DNA of 64,000 nt from Pseudomonas koreensis (GCF_025447595.1 NZ_JAOEJU010000006.1:62001-126000), one strand, 5' to 3'; counted from the stretch's first letter, positions 8,347-17,327 are shown. The notes: generated by a model not told the origin, from the sequence alone. Numbers and translations: made by a program.

Positions 8347-9422
8347 CTTTTGATTCCCAGGCCTACGCCGCACAACTCGAAGACAAGGTCACACGCTTGC
8401 GTGACCTGCTGGCCCCGTTCGATGCACCGGAACCGACGGTGTTCGACTCGCCGCTGCAGAACTTCCGCCTGCGCGCCGAATTCCGCCTGTGGCGCGAGGG
8501 CGGTGAGCGTCATTACGCGATGTTCTCGCAGGATGACAAACGCACGCCGATCCTGATCGAGGAGTTCCCGATCGCCAGCCTGCGCATCAACCAGCTGATG
8601 CCGCAATTGAAGGCAGCCTGGCAGGCCAGCGCGGCGCTGAGCCACAAGCTGTTTCAGGTGGAGTTTCTGACCACCCTGGCCGGCGACGCGATGATCACGC
8701 TGTGCTATCACCGTCCGCTGGACGAGCACTGGCAAGCGGCGGCGACCAAACTGGCGGCGGACCTGGGCGTCAGCATCATCGGTCGCTCCAAAGGCAAGCG
8801 CGAAGTGCTCGGCCTCGATTACGTAGTCGAGAAACTGGAAGTCGGCGGTCGCACCTACAGTTATCGCCAGCCGGAAGGCGCATTCACCCAGCCCAACGGC
8901 ACCGTGAACCAGAAGATGCTCAACTGGGCATACGACGCACTGGGCGATCGCAGCGACGATCTGCTGGAGCTGTATTGCGGCAACGGCAACTTCACCCTGC
9001 CGCTGGCGACTCGCGTACGCAAAGTGCTGGCCACCGAAATCAGCAAGACCTCGGTCAACGCCGCGTTGAGCAACCTGGCCGAAAACGCTGTGGATAACGT
9101 CACGTTGGTGCGCCTGTCCGCCGAAGAGCTGACGGAAGCTCTGAACGAAGTTCGCCCGTTCCGTCGCCTGCACGGTATCAACCTGAAGAGCTACGAGTTC
9201 GGCAGCGTGTTCGTCGACCCGCCACGGGCCGGCATGGACCCGGACACCTGCGAACTGACCCGGCGCTTCGACAACATCCTGTACATCTCCTGCAACCCGG
9301 AGACGCTGGCGGCCAACATCGCCCAGCTGCACGACACGCACCGCATCACCCGCTGTGCGCTGTTCGACCAGTTCCCGTGGACTCACCACATGGAATCCGG
9401 CGTGCTGCTGACCCGACGTTGA
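8343..9422 (+). CDS. trmA: tRNA (uracil-54-C5)-methyltransferase
   Basis: 359 residues starting at the ATG that overlaps the permease stop. It matches TrmA throughout: the N-terminal RNA-binding half, SAM motif [16 protein letters not shown] (about 207-222), VDPPRAG (291-297), catalytic Cys317 in ISCNPETLA and Glu351 in HMESGVLL. The enzyme makes ribothymidine at position 54 of tRNA; some homologues also act on tmRNA. A strong intrinsic terminator follows. Confidence 0.95.
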   Translation: MTFDSQAYAAQLEDKVTRLRDLLAPFDAPEPTVFDSPLQNFRLRAEFRLWREGGERHYAMFSQDDKRTPILIEEFPIASLRINQLMPQLKAAWQASAALSHKLFQVEFLTTLAGDAMITLCYHRPLDEHWQAAATKLAADLGVSIIGRSKGKREVLGLDYVVEKLEVGGRTYSYRQPEGAFTQPNGTVNQKMLNWAYDALGDRSDDLLELYCGNGNFTLPLATRVRKVLATEISKTSVNAALSNLAENAVDNVTLVRLSAEELTEALNEVRPFRRLHGINLKSYEFGSVFVDPPRAGMDPDTCELTRRFDNILYISCNPETLAANIAQLHDTHRITRCALFDQFPWTHHMESGVLLTRR

Positions 9423-9443
9423 TCGCAAGTGCCAGAAACAAGA

Positions 9444-9469
9444 AAGCCGTCCTCATCGACGGCTTTTTT
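9444..9469 (+). terminator. Rho-independent terminator after trmA
   Basis: Stem GCCGTC/GACGGC (9446-9451 and 9458-9463) with loop CTCATC is followed by six T residues. It ends the permease-trmA transcript. Confidence 0.9.
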
Positions 9470-9477
9470 GTGCCTGT

Positions 9478-9924
9478 TCATTGCACGGGATCGATCTTGC
9501 GCGGGCGCCCGCCCTTCCTGCCGTTGGCCCGTGCGGCTTCAGCTTTCGCAGTGCTACTCTGGCGACCATTGCGGGAGGCGATCACCGAGGCTGCCATGGC
9601 CATCAATGGCTGACTGGCCGAGATCATGCCGGCGATGGAAACCTGCAGATCCTTGCCGTCGTGGCACAGCGCGGTGCCGGCAAAGCCTACGTTCAACCCG
9701 TTGAAGTCGTCCGGTTCGAAATCATCGAATTCACGGTAGAGATTCACTGGCAGCAGCACGCCACTGTCGTCCTCGAAGTGAATCACCAGACAGGGTTTCT
9801 GAAAGGCCACCGACACGGCCTGCAGGCTGCTGCGACGGCGCAGCCCCCCGCGATCGACAGCTTCATCGAGACGCGTTTCCGTAACCGGTCGATCAGCATG
9901 CAAACCGGCTTTTACTGTTTTCAT
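9478..9924 (-). CDS. DUF2442 domain protein, possible antitoxin-like partner
   Basis: 148 residues. The central part, about residues 35-105, resembles DUF2442 (VAFQKPCLVIHFEDDSGVLLPVNLYREFDDF). The C-terminus (GRKGGRPRKIDPVQ) is a basic AT-hook-like tail suggesting DNA binding. Its start ATG overlaps the stop of the upstream DUF4160 gene by four bases, so the two are coupled. DUF4160/DUF2442 pairs recur in bacteria and have a toxin-antitoxin-like layout, but I know of no established activity. The gene ends convergently just after the trmA terminator. Confidence 0.75.
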   Translation of the reverse strand: MKTVKAGLHADRPVTETRLDEAVDRGGLRRRSSLQAVSVAFQKPCLVIHFEDDSGVLLPVNLYREFDDFEPDDFNGLNVGFAGTALCHDGKDLQVSIAGMISASQPLMAMAASVIASRNGRQSSTAKAEAARANGRKGGRPRKIDPVQ

Positions 9925-10349
9925 AGTTCGATCTCCACACCTTCCTGAGCACCAACCAGGGCCAGCAGGGTTTTGTTTTCTTCTGGTTCGTAATACGCCG
10001 ATCCGATTCTGAAGGTTGCTCCGGTGACTTCGCGCATGACGGCCACTTCGTTCGAGTCACCGTCCCACCATTGGTTATCGAGACACGCCGTCTGCAAACG
10101 AGTCCACCAGATCCGGCGAGCCCGCCGCAGATGAACAGTTTCACGCAGCGATTGGCGCAACCCCTCAAGCACTGCAATCGGTGGCCGACGCGACAGCGGC
10201 ACCACATCCCATAACTCCACGCCGTTGTGCCAGAAGCTGAATTTGAAGCGGGCACTCCATGCACCTGAATCGACATGCGCATGGGGAGGGCAATGTTCGT
10301 CTCGCAACATGATCACCACCGACAATCCCTTGTAACTGCACACTTTCAT
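9921..10349 (-). CDS. DUF4160 domain protein
   Basis: 142 residues. The N-terminus (YKGLSVVIMLRDEHCPPHAHVDSG) carries the DUF4160 hallmark of a short strand followed by a PPHxHV motif, whose histidines could be functional. The C-terminal half is longer than in minimal family members and aromatic (RRIWWTRLQTACLDNQWWDGDSNE). It is the first gene of a two-gene operon overlapping the DUF2442 gene by ATGA. The 204-bp region upstream is shared with a divergent LysR gene. Function unknown; a small toxin or nucleic-acid-related role is only a guess from the pairing. Confidence 0.75.
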   Translation of the reverse strand: MKVCSYKGLSVVIMLRDEHCPPHAHVDSGAWSARFKFSFWHNGVELWDVVPLSRRPPIAVLEGLRQSLRETVHLRRARRIWWTRLQTACLDNQWWDGDSNEVAVMREVTGATFRIGSAYYEPEENKTLLALVGAQEGVEIEL

Positions 10350-10553
10350 GCTAACCCATCCGTTAGGTTAAAGAGTTTCGAAAACTGCCATTCCCTGACA
10401 ATTCCGACCATCGGCATTGCTGCCTCAAATGGTCATTACGTTTTCGAGCCTAGTGCGGGATTCAGGAAAGCCCCGCGCAAAATGGTAAGCAGTTCTTTCG
10501 CAGCGGCCGTGCATTTGCTACATACGAAGACCCATTCCCCGGTGTAATCAATC

Positions 10554-11465
10554 ATGCAGCGACACTTCGACGATCTTCAGCTGGGCAGCATCGAGTTGTT
10601 TTGCCTGGCCGCCGAATGCGGCAGTTTCACCGGCGCGGCACAGGCGGCTTCGGTGACGCCAGCAGCGGTGAGCCGATCAGTGTCACGCATGGAGGAACGC
10701 CTGGGCGTGCGGCTGTTTGCACGCACCACCCGCAGTGTGAAACTGACCGACATTGGCCGGCGCTACTACGAAGAATGCAGCCAGGCGCTGGCGCAACTGG
10801 TCGAGGCGCAACGGGAAGTCATGGGCCAGCAGCAGGAACCGTCCGGCACCCTGCGTATCAGTATTCCTACGACCTACGCCCATCATCGGATCCTGCCGCT
10901 GCTGCCGGCCTTTCGCGCACGCTTCCCGCAGGTGAAGGTCGACATGCACATCAGCAACCGCAACATCGACTTCGTCGGCGAGGGTTACGACATGGCGATC
11001 CGCGTGCGGGCGATTCCCGATTCCGGCCTGATCGCCCGCCATCTGGAAGACGCGGCGCTGGTGATGGTCGCCAGCCCCGATTACCTGAAACGCGCCGGCA
11101 CGCCGCAGACCCTCGAGGACCTCGAACAGCACGAGTGCATCCAGTACGAATTGCCCAGCAGTGGGCGGCGGATCACCTGGCTGTTTTATGACGAGGATGC
11201 GCCACGGGAGATCCTCGCCGAGGGCAATTTCTGCTGTTCCGACGACGTGCTCGGTGGCGTGACCCTGGCCAGGCACGGCGCCGGGTTGTTCCAGACCTAT
11301 CGTTTCATCGTCGAAAAAGAACTGGCCGACGGCTCGCTGATAGAAGTGCTCAAACCCTACAGCGGACGGTCGCGGCCGTTCACGCTGCTGTACCCGCAGA
11401 ATCGCCACATGCCGCTGCGCGTCAGGGCTTTCATCGATTTTCTGGTCGAGCAATTGCCGCACTGA
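10554..11465 (+). CDS. LysR-family transcriptional regulator
   Basis: 303 residues with an N-terminal winged helix-turn-helix (about 15-75: CLAAECGSFTGAAQAASVTPAAVSRSVSRMEERLGVRLFARTTRSVKLT, read across the segment) and a C-terminal substrate-binding domain. It resembles the CrgA/AaeR-like LysR group. It is transcribed in the same direction as aroQ and the quinate/shikimate dehydrogenase gene, 140 bp upstream of aroQ, so it may be their regulator. Equally it may control the divergent DUF4160 operon or itself. Its ligand is not known. Confidence 0.88.
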   Translation: MQRHFDDLQLGSIELFCLAAECGSFTGAAQAASVTPAAVSRSVSRMEERLGVRLFARTTRSVKLTDIGRRYYEECSQALAQLVEAQREVMGQQQEPSGTLRISIPTTYAHHRILPLLPAFRARFPQVKVDMHISNRNIDFVGEGYDMAIRVRAIPDSGLIARHLEDAALVMVASPDYLKRAGTPQTLEDLEQHECIQYELPSSGRRITWLFYDEDAPREILAEGNFCCSDDVLGGVTLARHGAGLFQTYRFIVEKELADGSLIEVLKPYSGRSRPFTLLYPQNRHMPLRVRAFIDFLVEQLPH

Positions 11466-11524
11466 ATTGCACAGTGTGCGATCACCGCACACAAAACCGG
11501 ACTGTCGATGCGGAGCAATTGATT

Positions 11525-11542
11525 AAAGTAACCATCTAGTAC
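11525..11542. promoter_or_regulatory. Putative operator upstream of aroQ (shared motif, copy 1)
   Basis: AAAGTAACCATCTAGTAC, on the other strand GTACTAGATGGTTACTTT, agrees at 14 of 18 positions with GTACTACCCGGTTAGTTT at 15804-15821 between quiC and its carrier gene. It lies 64 bp before the aroQ start. The shared motif suggests one regulator for both units. Confidence 0.55.
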
Positions 11543-11605
11543 AATTTAACTCCACAGGTCGAAACCCTCGACCCAAGCCAAAAACAATAAGTGGAGTTTG
11601 CACCC

Positions 11606-12046
11606 ATGCCCCCTATCGTTCTGGTGCTCAACGGCCCGAACCTGAACCTGCTCGGCACCCGTGAGCCGGCGACCTACGGTCACGAAACTCTGGCCGACAT
11701 CTCTGCCCTGTGCGGGCGCGCCGCCGAAGAGTTCGGCCTGGCCGTGGAGTTTCGCCAGACCAACCACGAAGGCGAATTGCTCGACTGGATTCACGGCGCC
11801 CGCCAGCGCTGCGCCGGCATCGTGATCAACCCGGCCGCCTGGACGCACACCTCGGTAGCGATTCGCGATGCCCTGGTCGCCAGCGAATTGCCGGTGATCG
11901 AAGTGCACCTGTCCAACGTCCATGCCCGCGAACCGTTCCGTCACCACTCCTTCGTCTCGGCCATCGCAACGGCCGTGATGTGCGGCTTCGGCAGCCACGG
12001 TTATCGACTGGCCCTGGAACATTTCAGCCAGCGGCTGAAGGGGTGA
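11606..12046 (+). CDS. aroQ: 3-dehydroquinate dehydratase, type II
   Basis: 146 residues from ATG 11606; GTGGAG upstream is its ribosome binding site rather than an alternative start. All residues expected of type II dehydroquinase are present: Arg19 and Tyr24 in GTREPATYG, Asn75 and His81 in INPAAWTH, Glu99 and His101 in EVHLSN, and Arg112. The enzyme interconverts 3-dehydroquinate and 3-dehydroshikimate. Because the next gene is a catabolic-type shikimate dehydrogenase and quiC is nearby, this copy probably serves quinate degradation rather than aromatic biosynthesis. Confidence 0.95.
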   Translation: MPPIVLVLNGPNLNLLGTREPATYGHETLADISALCGRAAEEFGLAVEFRQTNHEGELLDWIHGARQRCAGIVINPAAWTHTSVAIRDALVASELPVIEVHLSNVHAREPFRHHSFVSAIATAVMCGFGSHGYRLALEHFSQRLKG

Positions 12047-12051
12047 TCCGC

Positions 12052-12906
12052 ATGAATCGCAACAACGTGATACTCGCCGGGCTGATCGGCGCCGGCATCC
12101 AGGCCTCCCGCACCCCGGCGCTGCATGAACACGAAGGTGACGAACAGGGCCTGCGTTATCTGTACCGCTTGATCGATCTCGATCAACTGCAACTGGACAG
12201 CAACGCCCTGCCCGACCTGCTGCTGGCCGCCGAACGCATGAATTACACCGGGCTGAACATCACCTTCCCGTGCAAGCAGGCAATCATCCCGCTGCTCGAT
12301 GAGCTGTCTCCCGAAGCCCGAGGCATCGGCGCCGTGAACACGGTGGTGCTGAAGGACGGCAAACGCGTCGGCCACAACACCGATTGCCTGGGTTTCGCCG
12401 AAGGATTTCGTCGCGGCCTGCCAGACGTCGCCCGCGAACGTGTAGTCCAGATGGGCGCCGGTGGCGCAGGCGCGGCAGTAGCCCACGCCTTGTTGAGCGA
12501 AGGCGTACAACAACTGAGCATTTTTGATGTGGACGTGGAGCGGGCCGAAAGCCTAGCCAACAACCTCAACCAGCATTTCGGCGCTGGCCGGGCGGTTGCC
12601 GGGCATGATCTGGCGAGCACACTGAGTCAGGCGAATGGCCTTGTAAACACCACGCCGATGGGCATGGCCAAACTGCCGGGCATGCCCGTGCCGACGGAGT
12701 TGCTGCGACCCGAGTTGTGGGTAGCGGAGATCGTGTATTTCCCGCTGGAAACGGAATTGCTGCGCAACGCCCGCGCCCTGGGTTGCCGAACCCTGGATGG
12801 CGGCAACATGGCGGTGTTTCAGGCAGTGAAGGCGTTTGAGCTGTTCAGCGGCAAAGTGCCGGATGCGCAGCGAATGCTCGCGCATTTTCAAAGCATGAAT
12901 GGTTGA
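12052..12906 (+). CDS. AroE-like quinate/shikimate dehydrogenase, probably NAD-dependent
   Basis: 284 residues, ATG 12052, 5 bp after aroQ. It has the shikimate dehydrogenase plan: the substrate domain with Lys75 (NITFPCKQ), Asn/Asp pair near 109-111 (HNTDCLGF), then the Rossmann motif GAGGAGAAVAHAL (136-148). After the second Rossmann strand it reads FDVDVERA, with acidic Asp in place of the NRT-type motif that binds the NADP phosphate. That points to NAD and a catabolic role like QsuD/QuiA-type enzymes. It would oxidise shikimate to dehydroshikimate and quinate to dehydroquinate. Confidence 0.88.
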   Translation: MNRNNVILAGLIGAGIQASRTPALHEHEGDEQGLRYLYRLIDLDQLQLDSNALPDLLLAAERMNYTGLNITFPCKQAIIPLLDELSPEARGIGAVNTVVLKDGKRVGHNTDCLGFAEGFRRGLPDVARERVVQMGAGGAGAAVAHALLSEGVQQLSIFDVDVERAESLANNLNQHFGAGRAVAGHDLASTLSQANGLVNTTPMGMAKLPGMPVPTELLRPELWVAEIVYFPLETELLRNARALGCRTLDGGNMAVFQAVKAFELFSGKVPDAQRMLAHFQSMNG

Positions 12907-12922
12907 ATCGCACCTCTGCTCC

Positions 12923-13014
12923 CTGTGGGAGCGAGCTTGCTCGCGAAGGCTTACCGTCAGCCAATGCATGTGTTGTCTGACACACCGCTTTCGCGAGCAA
13001 GCTCGCTCCCACAA
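12923..13014. repeat. REP pair, inverted
   Basis: Forward unit CTGTGGGAGCGAGCTTGCTCGCGAA (about 12923-12948) and reverse unit TTCGCGAGCAAGCTCGCTCCCACA (about 12990-13013) are separated by about 42 bp. It lies between the convergent quinate dehydrogenase and tetR genes. Confidence 0.9.
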
Positions 13015-13023
13015 AGGACGCCA

Positions 13024-13701
13024 TCACGCCTGCAAGTAACGCAGCACCGACTCGCAAATCATCTCGCGATGACGCTGCTTGATGCTTTCGTCCGGCAGGT
13101 CGATCTGAAAGATCTCACCGAATGTGTGGCGGTTCGATACGCGATAGAAGCAGAAAGAACTGATCAACAGATGCACGTCCAGCGCGTCGAGCCCGGCGCG
13201 GAACACCCCTTCTTCAGCTCCGCGACGCAAAATCTCGCCCAGGGAATCGAGGATGGTGTTGTTCATCGCCTTGATCGCGTCGGAGCGCTTCACGTACTCG
13301 GCGTTGTGAATGTTTTCGATGCTGACGATCCGCACGAAATCGACGTTGCGATCGTGGTGGTCGAAGGTGAATTCCACCAGACGCCGGATCGCTTCCACCG
13401 GCGGCAATTCGGCCAGGTGCAGGCGGTTTTCGGTGCTGCGGATATCGCCGTAGAGTTTCTCCAGCACCTCGACGTACAACTGCTCCTTGCTGCCGAAGTA
13501 GTAATAGATCATGCGCTTGGAGGTGTGAATGCGCTCGGCGATCGCATCGACGCGAGCACCGGACAGACCCTGCTGGACGAACTCGACGATCGCCTCCTGC
13601 AGGATATTCTCGCGAGTCTTTTCCGGGTTGTTCTTGCGACTCTTGCGCGGCTCTACCGCTGATGAAACGGGGGCTGCGGAAAGTTCTGAAGTCATCGTCA
13701 T
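13024..13701 (-). CDS. TetR-family transcriptional regulator
   Basis: 225 residues. The N-terminal DNA-binding domain spans about residues 25-75 (TRENILQEAIVEFVQQGLSG, HTSKRMIYYYFGSKEQLYVEVLEKLYG), followed by a helical ligand domain. It sits inside the quinate/shikimate cluster, in the same direction as quiC and about 100 bp downstream, so the two may be cotranscribed. It is the likeliest reader of the shared motif near aroQ and quiC, because TetR proteins bind short quasi-palindromes such as ACTACCCGGTTAGT; this is inference. ATG 13695 is an alternative start. Confidence 0.85.
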   Translation of the reverse strand: MTMTSELSAAPVSSAVEPRKSRKNNPEKTRENILQEAIVEFVQQGLSGARVDAIAERIHTSKRMIYYYFGSKEQLYVEVLEKLYGDIRSTENRLHLAELPPVEAIRRLVEFTFDHHDRNVDFVRIVSIENIHNAEYVKRSDAIKAMNNTILDSLGEILRRGAEEGVFRAGLDALDVHLLISSFCFYRVSNRHTFGEIFQIDLPDESIKQRHREMICESVLRYLQA

Positions 13702-13803
13702 TGCGGGCTCACGGCCATCACTGCACAGGCTGGCGATTATGGGCCGCGCGCCCCGGTGAAGGAAGCCGCGCAGCCCGTGTTTAATCCCGCGTTTACGAAA
13801 TTC

Positions 13804-15705
13804 CTACAACTTCGCCTGGCGAACGGCGCCACTGCGTGATTTGGCCATCGCCGCCAGTCGCACCGCGACGTTGGCCGCGCCATAACCGGCGTAACCGTTC
13901 TTGCGCTGGATGATCTCGAAGAAGAAACGCCCTTCGAACGGCTCGGTGTAAACGTGGAACAACTCACCGCCCTGCGCGTCGCGGTCGTACAGCACGTTGT
14001 AATACGCCAGCTCGCTGAGAAACTCGTCATCGAAATCGAAGCGCGCCGCCAGGTCGTCGTAATAGTTCAGCGGGATGTCCAGCAGCGGCACGCCCGCCTC
14101 TTTCGCCCGGCTGACTTCGGCGAAGATATCGTCGCAATCGAAGGCGATGTGATGCACCCCGGAACCGCGATAACTCGACAACGCGTGTGAGATCGCGGTG
14201 TTGCGGTTCTCGGAAATGTTCAGCGGCAGACGGATCGAACTGTCGCGGCTACGCAGCGCGCGACTCTTCACCAGACCGTACGGATCGGGCAGCACCACTT
14301 CGTCATCGGCCTCAAAATCCAGCAGGCTCTTGTAGAACAGCACCCAACTGTCGAGGCTGTCCGCCGGGAGTGCCATGGCCATGTGATCGATACGCTTGAG
14401 ACCGCCGCGCGCCACAGCACCCGGCAGCAGATTGAAGTCGGTGCCGTAGACATCCGCCTCCTGATCCACCAGATAAATCAGGCTGCCGTCCGGCGCTCGC
14501 ACCGCCGCCAGCTCCAGTTCGTTGGGGCCGACCAGTCCGCGATACGGCTGACCTTTATAGGCGACCGCCCGGGCCAGCGCGCTGGCGCTGTCCTTGACCC
14601 GCACGGCGGTGGCGCACAGCGACGGGCCGTGGGCCTCGAAAAAGCTGTGGCCGAACGAATAGGGTTCAGAGTTGAGGATCAGGTTGATATCGCCCTGGCG
14701 CAACAGGCTGACGCTCTTGGAACGATGCTGGCCGGCCTTGACGAAACCCAGCCGCTCCAGCCAGTTCGACAGTTTGGCGCCCAGGCTTTCATCCACGGCA
14801 AACTCAAGAAACTCGATGCCGTTGTATTCGCTGGCCTTCGGCGTTTCGAAGAGGATTTCACGGTTATCCACAGGACGGATTTCCTGCTCCAGGCGCTGGC
14901 GGGTTTTCTCTTCCAGATACAGCAGCGAACGCAGACCGTCGGCGGCATTGGCCCGAGGCGGCGCGGCGCGGAAGCCGTCGTTGAAGATTTCCAGCGACAA
15001 CGGCCCGGTGTAGCCGCTCTGGATGATCGGCGCGAGGAAGCCCGGCAGATCGAATTCACCCTGCCCCGGGAAGCAGCGGAAATGCCGGCTCCACTCCAGC
15101 ACGTCCATCGCCAGGATCGGCGCGTCGGCCATCTGCACGAAGAAAATCTTGTCGCCGGGAATCTCGGCAATCGCCCGTGGATCGCCCTTCAGCGACAAGG
15201 TGTGGAAGCTATCGAGCAACACGCCGAGTGCCGGGTGATCGGCCTGACGCACGATGTCCCAGACCTGTTGATAAGTATTGACGTGACGGCCCCAGGCCAG
15301 CGCTTCATAACCGATGCGCAAGCCACGGGCGCCTGCGTGTTCGGCCAGCAGGCGCAGGTCGTCGATGAGGATCTGTTGCTCGCCGATACTGTCGGGGGAG
15401 GCGTTGCTGCAGACCAGCACCAGGTCGGTGCCCAGTTCCTGCATCAGGTCGAACTTGCGCTCGGCCCGCTCCAGATTGCGCTCCAGGCGATCGCGGCGGC
15501 AGCCTTCGAAATCGCGGAACGGCTGGAACAGCGTGATGGCGATACCGAGATCGGCGCACATCTGCCGAATCTCCCGGGGGCTGCCGTCGTAATACAGAAG
15601 ATCGTTCTCGAAGATCTCCACCCCGTCGAACCCGGCGGCGGCAATGGCTTCGAGTTTTTCCGGCAGGGTTCCGCTCAAGGAAACGGTGGCAATGGATCGC
15701 TGCAT
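13804..15705 (-). CDS. quiC: 3-dehydroshikimate dehydratase QuiC, fused to an HPPD-like domain
   Basis: 633 residues, two domains. Residues 1-280 are a xylose-isomerase-like TIM barrel with metal ligands expected of dehydroshikimate dehydratases: Glu134 (GYEALAWG), Asp165 (LLDSFH), Gln191 and Glu239 (SLEIF). Residues 290-620 resemble 4-hydroxyphenylpyruvate dioxygenase, with a complete His-His-Glu iron triad at His441 (IDHMAM), His519 (VHHIAFD) and Glu597 (FFEIIQRKNGYAGYG). Two-domain QuiC proteins are known from Pseudomonas and convert dehydroshikimate to protocatechuate; the second domain's job is unclear. It is divergent from an MFS carrier across a 270-bp control region. Confidence 0.92.
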   Translation of the reverse strand: MQRSIATVSLSGTLPEKLEAIAAAGFDGVEIFENDLLYYDGSPREIRQMCADLGIAITLFQPFRDFEGCRRDRLERNLERAERKFDLMQELGTDLVLVCSNASPDSIGEQQILIDDLRLLAEHAGARGLRIGYEALAWGRHVNTYQQVWDIVRQADHPALGVLLDSFHTLSLKGDPRAIAEIPGDKIFFVQMADAPILAMDVLEWSRHFRCFPGQGEFDLPGFLAPIIQSGYTGPLSLEIFNDGFRAAPPRANAADGLRSLLYLEEKTRQRLEQEIRPVDNREILFETPKASEYNGIEFLEFAVDESLGAKLSNWLERLGFVKAGQHRSKSVSLLRQGDINLILNSEPYSFGHSFFEAHGPSLCATAVRVKDSASALARAVAYKGQPYRGLVGPNELELAAVRAPDGSLIYLVDQEADVYGTDFNLLPGAVARGGLKRIDHMAMALPADSLDSWVLFYKSLLDFEADDEVVLPDPYGLVKSRALRSRDSSIRLPLNISENRNTAISHALSSYRGSGVHHIAFDCDDIFAEVSRAKEAGVPLLDIPLNYYDDLAARFDFDDEFLSELAYYNVLYDRDAQGGELFHVYTEPFEGRFFFEIIQRKNGYAGYGAANVAVRLAAMAKSRSGAVRQAKL

Positions 15706-15803
15706 GTTTCAACTCCCGGTGGAGACGTCGGCTATGAAAATTGCGCCGCTTTTATAGGGTGAGCGAATTATTGGTCCCGGTTTATCATTGAGCAATTTAA
15801 AGT

Positions 15804-15821
15804 GTACTACCCGGTTAGTTT
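15804..15821. promoter_or_regulatory. Putative operator between quiC and the MFS carrier (shared motif, copy 2)
   Basis: GTACTACCCGGTTAGTTT contains the quasi-palindrome ACTACCCGGTTAGT (six of seven pairs). It lies 99 bp before quiC and 158 bp before the carrier gene, and matches the motif upstream of aroQ. Confidence 0.6.
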
Positions 15822-15978
15822 TGCGTGCGATTATCGAACACAATGCCGGTTTGGCGAATTGACGATTTTTCGTCCACTGCCCAACATCCATCTCACCTTG
15901 AGTCCGGAACTGAACCACCGGTCGCAGCGTGCACAAAAAAAGCACACCAAATAACAAATCCAAAAACGGGTGGAACAC

Positions 15979-17316
15979 ATGATTCCTTCACAGACTTCCC
16001 GCATGGCTCCGGCCATGAGCACTGCCACGGGTGGCATCGGCGACAAGATCCGCGGCGCCATGGCCGTCGGCAAGACCCGTTGGGGCATGCTGGCGCTGGT
16101 GTTTTTCGCCACCACCCTGAACTACATCGACCGCGCCGCCCTCGGCGTCATGCAGCCGATCCTCGCCAAGGAAATGAGCTGGACGGCGATGGACTACGCC
16201 AACATCAACTTCTGGTTTCAGGTCGGCTACGCGATCGGCTTCGTGCTGCAAGGACGGCTGATCGACCGGGTCGGCGTCAAACGCGTGTTCTTCTGCGCGG
16301 TGCTACTCTGGAGCCTGGCCACCGGCGCCCACGGCCTGGCGACCTCGGCGGTGGGCTTCATGGTCTGCCGGTTCATCCTCGGCCTGACCGAAGCGGCCAA
16401 CTACCCGGCTTGCGTGAAGACCACGCGCCTGTGGTTCCCGGCCGGCGAGCGCGCCGTGGCCACCGGCATCTTCAACGCCGGCACCAACGTCGGCGCGATG
16501 TTCACCCCGATGCTGCTGCCGCTGATTCTTCACGTGTGGGGCTGGCAGGCTGCGTTCCTGTGCATGTCGGCACTGGGCGGGATCTGGCTGCTGTTCTGGG
16601 GCCTGAAGTATTTCAACCCGGAAGATCACCCGAGCGTCAAACAGTCGGAACTGGACTACATCCAGAAAGAAGTCGAACCGGAACAGGCCCGCGTGCCGTT
16701 CTCGAAAATCCTGCGCATGCGCGGCACCTGGGCCTTCGCCCTCGCCTACTCGCTGACTGCCCCGGTGTTCTGGTTCTACCTGTACTGGCTGCCGCCGTTT
16801 CTCAATCAGCAATACAACCTGGGCATCAACGTCACCCAGATGGGCATTCCGCTGATCATCATCTACGTCACCGCCGACTTCGGCAGCGTGGGCGGCGGGA
16901 TTCTGTCTTCGTTCCTGATCGGTCGCGGCATGAACTCGATCAAGGCGCGGCTGCTGTCGATGTTCCTGTTTGCCTGCTGCATCATCGGCGTGGTCATGGC
17001 GGCCGGTTCCGCCAATCTGTGGGTCGCGGTGGCTGCGATCTCCCTGGCCATCGGTGCGCATCAGGCCTGGACGGCGAACATCTGGAGCCTGGTGATGGAC
17101 TACACGCCCAAGCACATGATGAGCACAGTGTTCGGTTTCGGCGGCATGTGCGCGGCGATCGGCGGGATGTTCATGACCCAGATCGTCGGCCATATCCTGA
17201 CCGTCACCAACAACAACTACACCGTGTTGTTCACCCTGATTCCGGCGATGTACTTCGTCGCGCTGACCTGGATGTACTTCATGGCACCGCGCAAAATTCC
17301 TACCGTCACCGAGTAA
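15979..17316 (+). CDS. MFS carrier of the ACS (anion:cation symporter) family, likely quinate/shikimate uptake
   Basis: 445 residues from ATG 15979 with GGTGG upstream; the GTG nine bases earlier is less likely. Twelve or so hydrophobic segments, the loop motif QGRLIDRVGVKRVF after the second helix, and LNYIDRAALGVMQP in the first helix are typical of the ACS family (hexuronate, phthalate, galactarate carriers). It is divergent from quiC and shares its control region, so the expected substrate is quinate, shikimate or dehydroshikimate. That assignment is contextual. Confidence 0.82.
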   Translation: MIPSQTSRMAPAMSTATGGIGDKIRGAMAVGKTRWGMLALVFFATTLNYIDRAALGVMQPILAKEMSWTAMDYANINFWFQVGYAIGFVLQGRLIDRVGVKRVFFCAVLLWSLATGAHGLATSAVGFMVCRFILGLTEAANYPACVKTTRLWFPAGERAVATGIFNAGTNVGAMFTPMLLPLILHVWGWQAAFLCMSALGGIWLLFWGLKYFNPEDHPSVKQSELDYIQKEVEPEQARVPFSKILRMRGTWAFALAYSLTAPVFWFYLYWLPPFLNQQYNLGINVTQMGIPLIIIYVTADFGSVGGGILSSFLIGRGMNSIKARLLSMFLFACCIIGVVMAAGSANLWVAVAAISLAIGAHQAWTANIWSLVMDYTPKHMMSTVFGFGGMCAAIGGMFMTQIVGHILTVTNNNYTVLFTLIPAMYFVALTWMYFMAPRKIPTVTE

Positions 17317-17327
17317 CCTGCCCTTCC

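Noticed and set aside
6925..8373. A 482-codon minus-strand frame opposite the purine permease
   Set aside because: Shadow of the NCS2 gene with no recognisable motifs and a D/R/H/Q-rich composition.
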